A stretch of 64,000 nucleotides of DNA from Agromyces intestinalis. GTDB taxonomy: Bacteria; Actinomycetota; Actinomycetes; Actinomycetales; Microbacteriaceae. Positions 56,185-64,000 of this stretch are shown here, piece by piece. Below the pieces are notes generated by a model that had not been told where the DNA came from, did no database searches, and saw only the letters and a program-made list of their open reading frames with translations. The position numbers and the translations under genes were made by a program. Numbering within the stretch: the first letter of the stretch is position 1; the number at the start of each line of letters is the position of its first letter. The stretch covers positions 806,001 through 870,000 of the forward strand of contig NZ_CP043505.1 of NCBI RefSeq assembly GCF_008365295.1. The letters are read 5' to 3'.

Positions 56185-56787
56185 TCAGGTACCGACACGG
56201 TCGCCTCGGACGATCGGCGCGGCGAGCGGGCTCAGGATCGCGTCGATGGCGCGTTCGATGAGCTCCCCCGCTTCGGCGTACACGTCGGGTGCGCGGCCGT
56301 AGGGGTCGAGGATGTCGTCGTCCTCGGGGGTCGCCGGTGGAACGGCGAGTCCGCGCTGGGTGGGCGCGGCGTGAACGAGTTGTTGCAGCTTCGCGGCGGG
56401 ATGCTCCGTGGATGCCTCGGAGTCGACCTGCTGCGTGGCGACGAAGTCGGCGACCCGCGCGAACTCCCGCAGCGTGAACGAGCGACGGGATGCCGCGGGT
56501 ACCAGTGATGCGACCGCGGCTCGGTGCGCCCGCGTGGCGGTGAGCACGAGGTCGGCGTTCAGGACGAGGTCCGGAGTGAGGACTCGGGCGGTGTGTCGGC
56601 CGGGGTCGATGCCCGCTGCGCTCAGCACGTCGACGGCCTCCTTCGTCATCCGGGTGCCCGCGAGGGCCCGGGTGCCGGCGCTCGACACCGACGCTTCGAT
56701 GCCGAGGAGCTCCAGCCGTGCGGCGAAGAGACGTTCGGCGATCGGCGATCGGCAGATGTTGCCCGTGCAGACGAACAGCACCCGCAT
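56185..56787 (-). CDS. Low-molecular-weight protein tyrosine phosphatase (Wzb-like)
   Basis: A 200-residue protein with the P-loop VLFVCTGNICRSP (Cys7 nucleophile, Arg13) and the general acid loop DPYGRAPDVYAEAGELIE. It is longer than typical LMW-PTPs (about 145-160) owing to an insert around 105-150. It should reverse phosphorylation of the Wzc-like kinase encoded one base upstream. The three genes kinase, phosphatase and sugar transferase form one operon. Confidence 0.9.
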   Translation of the reverse strand: MRVLFVCTGNICRSPIAERLFAARLELLGIEASVSSAGTRALAGTRMTKEAVDVLSAAGIDPGRHTARVLTPDLVLNADLVLTATRAHRAAVASLVPAASRRSFTLREFARVADFVATQQVDSEASTEHPAAKLQQLVHAAPTQRGLAVPPATPEDDDILDPYGRAPDVYAEAGELIERAIDAILSPLAAPIVRGDRVGT

Positions 56788-56788
56788 G

Positions 56789-58201
56789 TCACGTCACCGC
56801 CGGCTTCGCCGCTGGTCCGTAGCCATAGCCGTATCCGTACCCGTATCGCCCGTACCGGTACGCGTCGGAGCCCTTCGTCGGCAACATCGTGATGACGATG
56901 CCCGACACCGGCGCGTCGACGTTCGCGAGCACGTCGATCGAGCCCTTCAGCTGCCCCCGGTGGGCGCGACCCGCCGCGACGACCACGATCGCCCCGCCGA
57001 CCGTGCGCGACAGTACCGCGGCATCGGTGACCGGCAGCAACGGCGGCGCGTCGAACAGCACGACGTCGAACGCCCGGGCGAGCTCGGCCACCGCCTTCTG
57101 CATGGCGGCGCTGCCCAGCAGCTCGGAAGGATTCGGTGGAACCCGACCGGCCGGCAGCACGTACATCTCGCCGCGCCCCCACGGCTGGATGACGTCCTGC
57201 AGTTCGGCCCGGCCGATGAGCAGGTCGGTGAGACCGGCCGCACCCTCGAGACCCAGGTACTGCGCCATCTTCGGTCGCCGCAGATCAGCGTCAACGAGCA
57301 GCACCCGCGAACCGGCGTCGGCGATCGCGATCGCCAGGTTCGCCGCTGTCGTCGACTTGCCCTCGCCCTCGATCGAGGACGTGACCACGAACGCCCGCTC
57401 GGGCCGATCGAGCTCCAGGAACTGCAGGTTCGTACGCAGCGCGCGGAACGACTCGGCCCGTGGTGAGTGCGGGTCGGCGTGCACGATGAGCGGACGGTCC
57501 TTCGCCTTCGGGTCGAACACGATGCCGCCGATGATCGGCGTTTCGGTGATCTGCTCGATGTCGCGCTCGCTGCGGATGCGCGTATCGAGCGTGGCGCGCA
57601 GCACCGCGATACCGACGCCGATGGCCAGTCCGATCAGCCCGCCGAGCACGAGGTTGAGCGTCACGTTCGGGCTGACGGGCCGCTGCGGCACGGCCGCGTG
57701 CTGCACGAGGGTGAGCTTCACCGGCGAGGACGCGGTGGTCTGCCCGTCGGCCGTCGTGCTCTCGGTGGACTCGATCGCTCCCACCACTTTGGTGAGGTTC
57801 TCGGATACGGCGGTCGCGACCTGCGCGGCGCGCGCCGGCGACTCGTCGGTGACGGTGATCTCGATGAGCGTCGTGTCGTTGAGGGCGACGGCACCGACGT
57901 TCGCGGCCAGCACGTCGTCAGTGACGTCGAGCCGAAGCTGGTCGATGACGGGCAGCAGCACGATCGGCGTGGTCGCCAGATCGGCATACGTCGTCACCCG
58001 CTGTCGGGAATACGCGTTGCCCTGCTGCATCTCGCCGATGGTGCCGCCGTTCGACGTCGACACGAATACCTTCGCCGATGAGCTGTACTGGGGGGTCTGC
58101 GTGAACGAGTACACCGCTGCCGCGCCGATTCCGAGCAGGGTGCACGCGAGGATGATGATCCAGTTCTGCCGCAGAACCCGGATGTAGTCACGCAGCTCCA
58201 T
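56789..58201 (-). CDS. Polysaccharide co-polymerase / BY-type tyrosine kinase (Wzc/CapAB-like)
   Basis: A 470-residue protein. The Wzz domain starts MELRDYIRVLRQNWIIILA, with two membrane helices (about 15-33 and 180-200) flanking the extracellular part. The kinase half has Walker A SSIEGEGKSTTAANLA, Walker A' LLVDADLRRPKM and Walker B FDVVLFDAPPLLP. The C-terminus is a Tyr/Gly run (YRYGRYGYGYG) with seven Tyr, the expected autophosphorylation cluster. It sets polysaccharide chain length. A G-rich stretch precedes the ATG at 58201; the longer open frame from 58282 lacks family residues. Confidence 0.93.
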   Translation of the reverse strand: MELRDYIRVLRQNWIIILACTLLGIGAAAVYSFTQTPQYSSSAKVFVSTSNGGTIGEMQQGNAYSRQRVTTYADLATTPIVLLPVIDQLRLDVTDDVLAANVGAVALNDTTLIEITVTDESPARAAQVATAVSENLTKVVGAIESTESTTADGQTTASSPVKLTLVQHAAVPQRPVSPNVTLNLVLGGLIGLAIGVGIAVLRATLDTRIRSERDIEQITETPIIGGIVFDPKAKDRPLIVHADPHSPRAESFRALRTNLQFLELDRPERAFVVTSSIEGEGKSTTAANLAIAIADAGSRVLLVDADLRRPKMAQYLGLEGAAGLTDLLIGRAELQDVIQPWGRGEMYVLPAGRVPPNPSELLGSAAMQKAVAELARAFDVVLFDAPPLLPVTDAAVLSRTVGGAIVVVAAGRAHRGQLKGSIDVLANVDAPVSGIVITMLPTKGSDAYRYGRYGYGYGYGYGPAAKPAVT

Positions 58202-58273
58202 GCGCCCCCCACGTACTCGCCAGCACCCCGCTTGCATACGTCTGCCTGCTTCATGCTGCCACAGATCGACCGT

Positions 58274-58279
58274 TACGCT
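58274..58279 (+). promoter_or_regulatory. Putative -10 box for a leaderless CPBP protease transcript
   Basis: GTTACGCT contains TACGCT ending 7 nt before the GTG at 58287, the same motif and spacing as at the DUF4012 gene. Confidence 0.45.
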
Positions 58280-58286
58280 CACGTAG

Positions 58287-59030
58287 GTGAAGCGTTCTGA
58301 CGGCGCACGGACCGCCGATGGCCCTCACGCGGCCGCGGCGTCGTCACGGCGACGCCTCATCGACGCGGCCGTCGGGCTCGTCGTCGCGGCACTCGCCGTG
58401 CTCGCCTGGGGATGGCTGGTGCGCACCGTCATCGTCGCCGAGCCGGTGCAGATCGTGGCCGCATACCTCGTGGTGTGGGTGCCGCTCGCGATCGCGGTCG
58501 TCGTCGCCGTGCACGCGCACGGCACCCGATCGTTCGCGCTCGACCTCGGCCTGCGGTTCCGGTGGATCGACCTGCTCTGGGGCATCGGGGTCGGATGTCT
58601 CGTGCGCGGTGTCGCGGCGCTCATCGAGTTCGCCGTCTGGGGGCGGATTTCGGGTTCGGGCGTCGCGTTCGGGTTCGACCCCACGTGGGCGTGGTTCACC
58701 CTGCTCGTCGCGCCGGTGCTCGTCGGGCCGTTCGTCGAGGAGGTGTTCTTCCGCGGCCTCGTGCAGCGCGCGGTCACCGACCGCACCCGCGCCGGCGGCG
58801 CCGGCCCGCGCACTGCGGCCGCCATCGGCATCGTCACGACGGCGCTCGTGTTCGCCCTGCTGCATGTGCTCGACGCCCCCTCGCCCGGCACCGCGCTCGT
58901 GCTCGGCCTCAGCGCCCTCACGATCGGCCTCGGCTGCGGCATCCTCGCGGCGCTCACCGGCCGCCTCGGCGGCGCGATCATCGCGCACGCGGTGTCGAAC
59001 GGCCTGCTCGTGCTGCTGATCGTGGCCTGA
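58287..59030 (+). CDS. CPBP-family intramembrane metalloprotease
   Basis: A 247-residue protein with about seven helices. Catalytic motifs are FVEEVFFRGLVQRAV (EExxxR), FALLHVL (FxxxH) and IIAHAVSNGL (HxxxN-like). CPBP proteins cut peptides in the membrane, such as prenyl-protein tails or bacteriocins; substrate unknown. It diverges from the Wzc operon and converges on tdk. Confidence 0.88.
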   Translation: MKRSDGARTADGPHAAAASSRRRLIDAAVGLVVAALAVLAWGWLVRTVIVAEPVQIVAAYLVVWVPLAIAVVVAVHAHGTRSFALDLGLRFRWIDLLWGIGVGCLVRGVAALIEFAVWGRISGSGVAFGFDPTWAWFTLLVAPVLVGPFVEEVFFRGLVQRAVTDRTRAGGAGPRTAAAIGIVTTALVFALLHVLDAPSPGTALVLGLSALTIGLGCGILAALTGRLGGAIIAHAVSNGLLVLLIVA

Positions 59031-59068
59031 GGCATCCGACCGCATCGTCGGCGTCGGCGACCGGAAGC

Positions 59069-59683
59069 TCAGTGCCGCCCGTTCAGCACCCCGCCCGACT
59101 CCTGCAGGTAGCAGACCCCGCACAGCGACTCGTAGGTGACATCCTGCCCATCGATGGCGACCTGGTCGCCGTCGAAGACGTACCTGCCATCGATCAGCCG
59201 GCCGTTGAAGATGGCCTTGCGGCCGCAGCGGCAGATCGTCTTCAGCTCTTCGAGCGAGTGCGCGACCTCGAGCAGGCGCCGGCTGCCGGCGAAGGCGACC
59301 GTCTGGAAGTCGGTGCGGATCCCGTAGGCCAGCACCGGCACGTCGTCCATGAGGGCGATGCGCAACAGATCGTCGACCTGGTCACCGGTGAGGAACTGCG
59401 CCTCGTCGACGAGCAGGCAGCTCACGTCGCGCCCCGTGCGCTCGACCACCTCGGCCCGCTGACGCTCGAACAGCGGCAGCACGGCATCGTCGTGGCCGAT
59501 CGTGAAGTCGACCTCGCGGGTCACGCCGAGCCGCGACACGATCTCGCGGTCGCCCTTCGTGTCGACCGAGGGCTTGGCGAGCAGCACCTCGTGCCCGCGC
59601 TCCTCGTAGTTGAACGCGGCCTGCAGCAGGGCGGTCGACTTGCCCGAATTCATCGCGCCGTAGCGGAAGTACAGCTTCGCCAT
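59069..59683 (-). CDS. tdk: Thymidine kinase
   Basis: A 204-residue type II thymidine kinase with P-loop RYGAMNSGKSTALLQ, catalytic Glu in LLVDEAQFLTGDQV, and a C-terminal zinc site made of CRCGRK and CGVC. The thymidine-binding lasso is DGDQVAIDG...YESLCGVCY. It phosphorylates deoxythymidine for salvage, complementing tmk at 21154. Confidence 0.94.
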   Translation of the reverse strand: MAKLYFRYGAMNSGKSTALLQAAFNYEERGHEVLLAKPSVDTKGDREIVSRLGVTREVDFTIGHDDAVLPLFERQRAEVVERTGRDVSCLLVDEAQFLTGDQVDDLLRIALMDDVPVLAYGIRTDFQTVAFAGSRRLLEVAHSLEELKTICRCGRKAIFNGRLIDGRYVFDGDQVAIDGQDVTYESLCGVCYLQESGGVLNGRH

Positions 59684-59698
59684 CAGTCGCGCACCGGA

Positions 59699-60922
59699 TC
59701 ACTCGATGACATAACGCAGCTCCACCCTCACATTCTCTCCTGTGACGGCGGTGCGGGCGGCCATGCCGAACGCACGGGCCAGCGATGCGAACCGACGCAG
59801 CTCTCGACGGGTCGGCGGATGCGGGCCGGGCGTCGCATCGAAGACGACGTGGCCGAGGCTGCGGGCCGCATCGTCGAGTGCGAACCTCCGTGCGGCGCGG
59901 CGCACGCTCGGCGGGCTTGCGTGCCGATCGGCCCCTTCGTCGCGTCGGAGGCCGACGCGCAGCGCGGCGGTGCGGCCGCCGCTCGCGAGCCACAACAGCA
60001 GCGCGGCGACGGCCGAACGCTGGTCTTCGGTGAAGCTCCGCGCATCGGATGCCTCGTCGGCCACCACGATCGCGACGCCCTCGTCGGCGGCGAGCGCGCT
60101 CGCGAGGTCGTCGAGCCAGGTCGCCTCGAGGCCTTCGCGCACCGCGCGGCGCAGGGCATCGGCGAGGTCGCGGGCCCGGTCGGCGTCGTCGACGCTGATC
60201 CGGTCGGAGGTCATCACCCCGGCGAGGAACGGCAGCACCTCATCCGACAGCACCGCCACCGGTGAGGGGCGCCGAGCGGCCGGATGGGGTCGACCGGATG
60301 CCTCGTCGACCGCGCGCCCGAGGGCGGCGCGGTTCGCCTCGCGCTGCCATCGCAGCACGTCGGCCGCGAGCGATGCCGAGTAGGCCGCGGCTGCCGCGGC
60401 CATCGCGAGCACCACCGCCACCCGCACCAGGATCGTCGCCGGCAGCGGGCCGAACGGGGCGGTGATCGAGGTGCCCCCGATGACGAGGATCGACAGCACC
60501 GCCGCAGACAGCACGCCGGCGAGCGCGAGCGCACGCCAGCTGCAGAACGGGGCGAGCACGAGGATGAGCAGACCCACCACCGCCGATCCGTAATCGTCGT
60601 AGAGGTAGCGGTCTTCGCCGGCCGTCGAGACGTACTCGGCGATCGCGCCGCCGACCGCGATGACGACGACCAGGCCGAGACGTTCGGTCGTGAACACGCC
60701 GCGTGTCGGCGACGTGCCGATCACCGCGATGCCCCCGGCGATCGCGACGAGCACGACACCGAGCGCCGCGGCGGGCACCGACCGCAGCTCATCTCGGTGC
60801 ACGATCGTGAGCGCGACCGCGAGCAGTGTCGCGATGACCGCACCCGACGCCACCAGCACACGCGCCGAGAGCGCGCCGAGCGGGTCGAGTTCCTGCTGGG
60901 TGATGCGCAGGCCGGTGCTCAT
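59699..60922 (-). CDS. Membrane protein with kinase-like but ATPase-less cytoplasmic part
   Basis: A 407-residue protein with about six membrane helices (30-220) and a soluble C-terminal half. The region LSDEVLPFLAGVMTSDRISV followed by ARDLADALRRAVREGLEATWL resembles the dimerisation helices of two-component kinases, but no N, G1 or G2 ATP-binding boxes follow. The ATG at 60922 overlaps the stop of the histidine kinase gene, so equal production is likely. I infer a partner subunit that dimerises with that kinase; no name is known to me. Confidence 0.6.
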   Translation of the reverse strand: MSTGLRITQQELDPLGALSARVLVASGAVIATLLAVALTIVHRDELRSVPAAALGVVLVAIAGGIAVIGTSPTRGVFTTERLGLVVVIAVGGAIAEYVSTAGEDRYLYDDYGSAVVGLLILVLAPFCSWRALALAGVLSAAVLSILVIGGTSITAPFGPLPATILVRVAVVLAMAAAAAAYSASLAADVLRWQREANRAALGRAVDEASGRPHPAARRPSPVAVLSDEVLPFLAGVMTSDRISVDDADRARDLADALRRAVREGLEATWLDDLASALAADEGVAIVVADEASDARSFTEDQRSAVAALLLWLASGGRTAALRVGLRRDEGADRHASPPSVRRAARRFALDDAARSLGHVVFDATPGPHPPTRRELRRFASLARAFGMAARTAVTGENVRVELRYVIE

Positions 60923-62139
60923 GCGTTCGCCTCCCCGGGAGACTCCTGCTCCGCGTGCTGCATCGGCAGGGTGAGCACGACCGTCGTGCCGATGCCCTTC
61001 GTCGACCAGAGGCGCACCGTGCCGCCGGCCTGCTCGACCCGCGCCCGAATCGACGTGCGCAGGCCGATGCGGTCTTCGGGCACATGCGAACTGTCGAAGC
61101 CGACGCCGCTGTCCATCACCGCGACGGTCACCTCGCCGCCGCCGACCCCGACCGCGAGTTCCATGTCGTCGACCTGCGCGTGGCGGGCGACGTTCACGAT
61201 GCACTGCGCGACGGCCGCGTCGAGTTCGCCGAGCTGTTCGGCGGGCACGCGCGACAGCACCGCCAGATCGCCCGTGACTCGCACTCGCAGCCCCGAATCG
61301 GCCATCGCCGCGAACGCAAGCGGCAGTTCGGGCGGCAGCGCGTCGCCCACCGGCGCGGTCGAACCGATCTCGCCACGACGCTCGACAGCCCAGTCGCGAC
61401 CGATCACGAGCGCGAGGTCATGTCGTACGCCGGCGCGGAGGCGATCGCTCACCGGGCCAGACCCCGCGTCCGAGATGGCTACGAGGTGTCCGAGCACTGT
61501 GTCGTGCAGGCGCGCGATCGCACGCACCTCGTACTCGTGCCGAAGCGCGAGCTCGCGCGCCTTCCGCCCGGCCCGGGCGAAGCCGATCGCCCGCTGCCGT
61601 TGGCTGCGGCGGGCCACGCCGTCGAACGAGCGCACCGCCACGAACAGCACCAGCACCAGCAGCGATGGCACGTTGACCACCCATACGCCGCCCACGATCG
61701 TGCACGCCACGAACACCGCGGCTTCGCCGAGCGCCCAGCCGAGCGACGCCCACACCACTGCGATGCCGGTGCCGATGCCGGCGCCGCCGACGAGGATCAA
61801 CGCCGTGCGCGGCAGCGAGAGCAGCACGTTGTTCGAATCGACGAACAGGTCGCTGCGGCTCATCACCAGCATCGCCCCAGCGAACACGATCACGGTGCCG
61901 CCCGCGAGGTAGACGAGCGTGCTCGCGATCGTGGGGCGCAGGTCGATCAATCCGATCAGCCCGGCGAACGCGAGGGCGATCCCGAACGCGATGAGGCCAC
62001 GCGGTTCGCCGCCGATCGCGACGACGAGCCCGACCACTCCGGCGACCGCGACGCAGACGAGCGCCGCCGCGTGCCCGGCACGCGCGAAGGCACGGCTCAT
62101 GACTCCCCGGGCGAGGTGATCGGGCAACCCCAACGCCAT
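60919..62139 (-). CDS. Membrane sensor histidine kinase-like ATPase
   Basis: A 406-residue protein with five or six helices (25-180), then a coiled region and an RLHDTVLGHLVAI H-box (His about residue 217). The HATPase domain has the N box (QCIVNVARHAQ), the G1 box (VMDSGVGFD) and a GLRTSIRARVEQAGG G2-like helix, ending GIGTTVVLTLP. It fits the HPK7/LuxR-type kinases. GGAGGCGGC precedes the ATG. No response regulator is adjacent; its neighbours are the partner gene and a DNA-damage gene. Confidence 0.8.
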   Translation of the reverse strand: MALGLPDHLARGVMSRAFARAGHAAALVCVAVAGVVGLVVAIGGEPRGLIAFGIALAFAGLIGLIDLRPTIASTLVYLAGGTVIVFAGAMLVMSRSDLFVDSNNVLLSLPRTALILVGGAGIGTGIAVVWASLGWALGEAAVFVACTIVGGVWVVNVPSLLVLVLFVAVRSFDGVARRSQRQRAIGFARAGRKARELALRHEYEVRAIARLHDTVLGHLVAISDAGSGPVSDRLRAGVRHDLALVIGRDWAVERRGEIGSTAPVGDALPPELPLAFAAMADSGLRVRVTGDLAVLSRVPAEQLGELDAAVAQCIVNVARHAQVDDMELAVGVGGGEVTVAVMDSGVGFDSSHVPEDRIGLRTSIRARVEQAGGTVRLWSTKGIGTTVVLTLPMQHAEQESPGEANA

Positions 62140-62234
62140 GCCGCCTCCGTTCGGGTCCGACGCGTCGATGCGTTCGGCCGGTGGACCGGCCTGTCCGGAT
62201 TATCCCATCGAGCGGCCGAATACGGAGACTCCGG

Positions 62235-63347
62235 TCAGAAGAGGGTTGGTGCGGCGTCGTGCGCGGCCGGTCCCACGGCCGCGGCAGCGGATGCCTCGGC
62301 GACGCGCGCGGCGGCCTGCGCAGCCGTTCGCGGCGGCGGTGAGCGCAACGCCGTCGCCGTCGACCGCACCCCGCCGGTGGCGGGATCTTCGCGCACGCGG
62401 ACGAGCCCGTGCGCCCGGATGAGCGGCCGGATGCGCTCGGCGAGCCAGTCGCGGTACGCCTTCGGCGCATACGCCGCCGCACCCGGATACATGGCCCGGT
62501 ACTTCGGCACCAGCTCGGGGTGCTCACGCTCGAGCCACTGCATGAACCAGGGCTTCACCGCACCCCGCAGGTGCAGCGCCGAGTGCATCACGCCGGTCGC
62601 ACCGGCCGCCTTCGCCCGCCGCAGCGCATCGTCGAGATGCGCCCGGGTATCGGTGAGGTACGGCAGGATCGGCATCAGGAACACCGTGCAGTCGAATCCC
62701 GCGTCGCGCGCTGCGGTGACGGTTTGCAGGCGTGCGTTCGTCGACGGCGTGCCGGGCTCGACCGACTGCTGCAGGTCGTCGTCGTACACCGCGATCGACA
62801 TCGCGAGGTCGATCGGCACCTGCTGCGAGGCATCCGCCAGCAGCGACAGGTCGCGCCGCAGCAGCGTGCCCTTGGTGAGGATGCTGAACGGCGTGCCGCT
62901 CGACGCGAGTGCATCGATGATGCCCGGCATGAGCCGGTACCGGCCCTCGGCCCGCTGGTACGGGTCGGTGTTCGTGCCCAGCGCGACCGGCTCGTGCTTC
63001 CACGACGGCCGGGCGAGCTCGGTACGCAGCACATCGGCCGCATTCACCTTCACCACGATCTGCCGGTCGAAGTCTTCGCCCGCGTCGAGGTCGAGGTACT
63101 GATGCGTGGGCCGAGCGAAGCAGTAGGCGCATGCATGGCTGCAGCCCCGGTAGGGGTTGATCGTCCAGCCGAAGGGCACGTACGACTGGCCCGGCACGCG
63201 GTTGAGCGCCGACTTCGCCAGCACCTCGTGGAACGTCATGCCGGCGAACTCGGGCGTCTGCACCGAGCGCACCAGGTTGTTGAGCCGCGCCAGCCCGGGC
63301 AGCGTGTCGACCTGCTCGACGCCCAGCTCTTGCCCGCTCCACCGCAT
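62235..63347 (-). CDS. Rv2578c-family radical SAM protein
   Basis: A 370-residue protein with the SAM-cluster motif CSHACAYCFAR (Cx3Cx2C). Flanking it are QTPEFAGMTFHEVLAKSALN and NPYRGCSHACAYCFARPTHQYL, then LGTNTDPYQRAEGRYRLM and SGTPFSILTKGTLLRRDL. It matches Mycobacterium Rv2578c and spore-photoproduct-lyase-like proteins; the reaction is unknown. The start MRWSGQELGV at 63347 equals that of the relatives. An ATG at 63365 would lie inside the SOS box and is less likely. Expression should rise with DNA damage. Confidence 0.87.
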   Translation of the reverse strand: MRWSGQELGVEQVDTLPGLARLNNLVRSVQTPEFAGMTFHEVLAKSALNRVPGQSYVPFGWTINPYRGCSHACAYCFARPTHQYLDLDAGEDFDRQIVVKVNAADVLRTELARPSWKHEPVALGTNTDPYQRAEGRYRLMPGIIDALASSGTPFSILTKGTLLRRDLSLLADASQQVPIDLAMSIAVYDDDLQQSVEPGTPSTNARLQTVTAARDAGFDCTVFLMPILPYLTDTRAHLDDALRRAKAAGATGVMHSALHLRGAVKPWFMQWLEREHPELVPKYRAMYPGAAAYAPKAYRDWLAERIRPLIRAHGLVRVREDPATGGVRSTATALRSPPPRTAAQAAARVAEASAAAAVGPAAHDAAPTLF

Positions 63348-63354
63348 TCCGACA

Positions 63355-63372
63355 TTCGAACACATGTTCGAA
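63355..63372. promoter_or_regulatory. LexA (SOS) box upstream of the radical SAM gene
   Basis: TTCGAACACATGTTCGAA contains TCGAAC-ACAT-GTTCGA, an exact match to the actinobacterial SOS box TCGAACnnnnGTTCGA. It ends 8 nt before the start codon at 63347. Confidence 0.85.
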
Positions 63373-63382
63373 CTCCCCGCAA

Positions 63383-63443
63383 CCCGGCACGCCCGGCGCG
63401 CCCGCCGCGCCCGACGCGCCCGGCACGCCCGGCACGCCCGCCC
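63383..63443. repeat. 9-bp GC-rich repeats (CGGCACGCC type)
   Basis: Six to seven degenerate copies of CGGCACGCC, CGGCGCGCC or CGCCGCGCC in a row lie between the SOS box and the palindrome. In translation they would give Gly/Val/Pro/Ala runs, but no gene is indicated. Confidence 0.7.
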
Positions 63444-63515
63444 GCCGAGTGTTTCCGCCGCTGCCGAGTGTTTCCGCTGGATGGGAAACACTCGGCGCGA
63501 ACGGAAACCCTCGGC
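63444..63515. repeat. Dispersed GTTTCC palindrome, copy 2
   Basis: GCCGAGTGTTTCC (63463-63475) and GGAAACACTCGGC (63484-63496) are perfect 13-bp arms around an 8-nt loop. Another GCCGAGTGTTTCCG lies before (63444-63457) and GAACGGAAACCCTCGGCG after. It shares CGGAAACACTCGGCG with the copy at 874-940 and, like it, sits just after the stop of a minus-strand gene (here the ABC-F gene). Confidence 0.7.
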
Positions 63516-63535
63516 GAGGGGACGACGGCGGTCGG

Positions 63536-64000
63536 TCACGCGGCGACCGACGCGCCCGCCACGCGGCCCGCGTCGAGCCGCAGCTCCTCGCCCCGCCAGC
63601 GCCGGCGCAGCCACCGGTCGTGGCTCGCGATCACGACCGCACCGGGGTAGCCGCCCAGCGCCTCCTCGAGCTCGGTCGCGAGCCCGAGCGACAGGTGATT
63701 CGTCGGCTCGTCGAGCAGGAACACGTGCGGCGGACGCGCGATCACGAGCGCCAGCGCGATCCGGCGCTGCTGCCCGGTCGACAGCACTCCGACCGGCCGG
63801 TCGAGGTCGCGCGGCGCGAGCAGCCCGAGCCCCGAGAGCGGCACCTGTTCGGCACGCCGCTCCCCCACTGTGCGCGCGTACAGCGCGCGCGGCGAGGCAT
63901 CCGGATCGGCGAACCGCACATCCTGCTCGAGCAGGCCGACCCGCAGTCCCTTGCGCAGCGCGACCGTGCCCCGATCGGGCGCGACGCGCCCGGCGAGCAG
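63536..64000 (-). CDS. ABC-F family ATPase, C-terminal part
   Basis: About 154 residues of a gene whose start lies beyond the right edge. Visible are RKGLRVGLLEQDVRF, the ABC signature LSTGQQRRIALALVIARPP, Walker B VFLLDEPTNHLS and the switch region VVIASHDRWLRRRW. The THLS-type sequence after DEP and lack of a membrane domain fit ABC-F proteins, which act on ribosomes in translation or antibiotic protection. Which branch it belongs to needs the missing part. Confidence 0.85.
   Translation of the reverse strand: MLAGRVAPDRGTVALRKGLRVGLLEQDVRFADPDASPRALYARTVGERRAEQVPLSGLGLLAPRDLDRPVGVLSTGQQRRIALALVIARPPHVFLLDEPTNHLSLGLATELEEALGGYPGAVVIASHDRWLRRRWRGEELRLDAGRVAGASVAA

Noticed and set aside
60919..62139. 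Anti-sigma-factor kinase instead of histidine kinase
   Set aside because: The RLHDTVLGHL H-box and membrane region fit sensor kinases; no sigma-factor gene is adjacent.
62235..63365. Radical SAM gene starting at the ATG at 63365
   Set aside because: A GGGGAG lies upstream, but this ATG falls inside the LexA box, and the family start MRW is at 63347. The alternative cannot be fully excluded.

Overview
The window is about 70 percent GC, with tightly packed genes, GTG/TTG starts and many ATGA-type overlaps. Marker genes (a Tad pilus locus with a DUF4244 pilin, the RidA / DUF4177 / PASTA-PBP / metallophosphoesterase order, an Rv2578c-type radical SAM gene behind a mycobacterial-type SOS box) point to an actinobacterium. 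General style, including heavy use of GGATGCCTC in Asp-Ala-Ser codons, suggests a Microbacteriaceae member such as Agromyces or a relative; that genus-level guess is inference.

Layout. 1-7.3 kb: fatty-acid type metabolism (SDR fragment, thiolase), a long GapDH, a VanZ/RDD membrane protein, a NIPSNAP-like protein and a thiamine-diphosphate enzyme. 7.45-14.1 kb: a compact homoprotocatechuate (3,4-dihydroxyphenylacetate) meta-cleavage operon, hpaH-hpaI-(FAH/RraA fusion)-gntR-hpaE-hpaD, behind a promoter with a GntR-type operator. 14.1-31.4 kb: housekeeping genes (lipoprotein, pncA, dacB, an oxidoreductase, tRNA-Thr, a secreted peptidase-like hydrolase, holB-tmk-topA), a minimal Tad pilus operon, acs and ridA. 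31.5-39.9 kb: PASTA penicillin-binding protein with metallophosphoesterase, tRNA-Pro, UDP-glucose dehydrogenase, small membrane proteins, a universal stress protein and a wall-anchored surface protein.

40-58.2 kb is an exopolysaccharide island: DUF4012 protein, glycosyltransferases, Wzx-like flippase, UDP-galactopyranose mutase, pyruvyl transferase, Wzy-like polymerase, initiating sugar-phosphate transferase, Wzb-like phosphatase and Wzc-like tyrosine kinase. Its 42-49 kb part is scarred: one intact IS3-family element with a 4-bp target duplication, an older IS3 fragment interrupted by the end of another IS, a truncated second DUF4012 gene, a 60-bp copy of the glf 3' end and further decayed DNA. 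Together the genes describe a Wzx/Wzy-type pathway: the sugar-phosphate transferase starts the lipid-linked unit, the GTs and Glf (galactofuranose) extend it, the pyruvyl transferase decorates it, Wzx flips it, Wzy polymerises it and Wzc/Wzb control chain length.

58.2-64 kb: CPBP protease, thymidine kinase, a two-gene membrane kinase pair without a response regulator, the SOS-box radical SAM gene and the 3' part of an ABC-F ATPase. No CRISPR array, prophage or rRNA was seen. The points most worth a second look are the FAH/RraA fusion in the homoprotocatechuate operon, the unequal kinase pair, the duplicated and decayed glf/DUF4012 segment, a dispersed GTTTCC palindrome, and several genes that look leaderless, with a -10 box 6-7 nt before the start codon.
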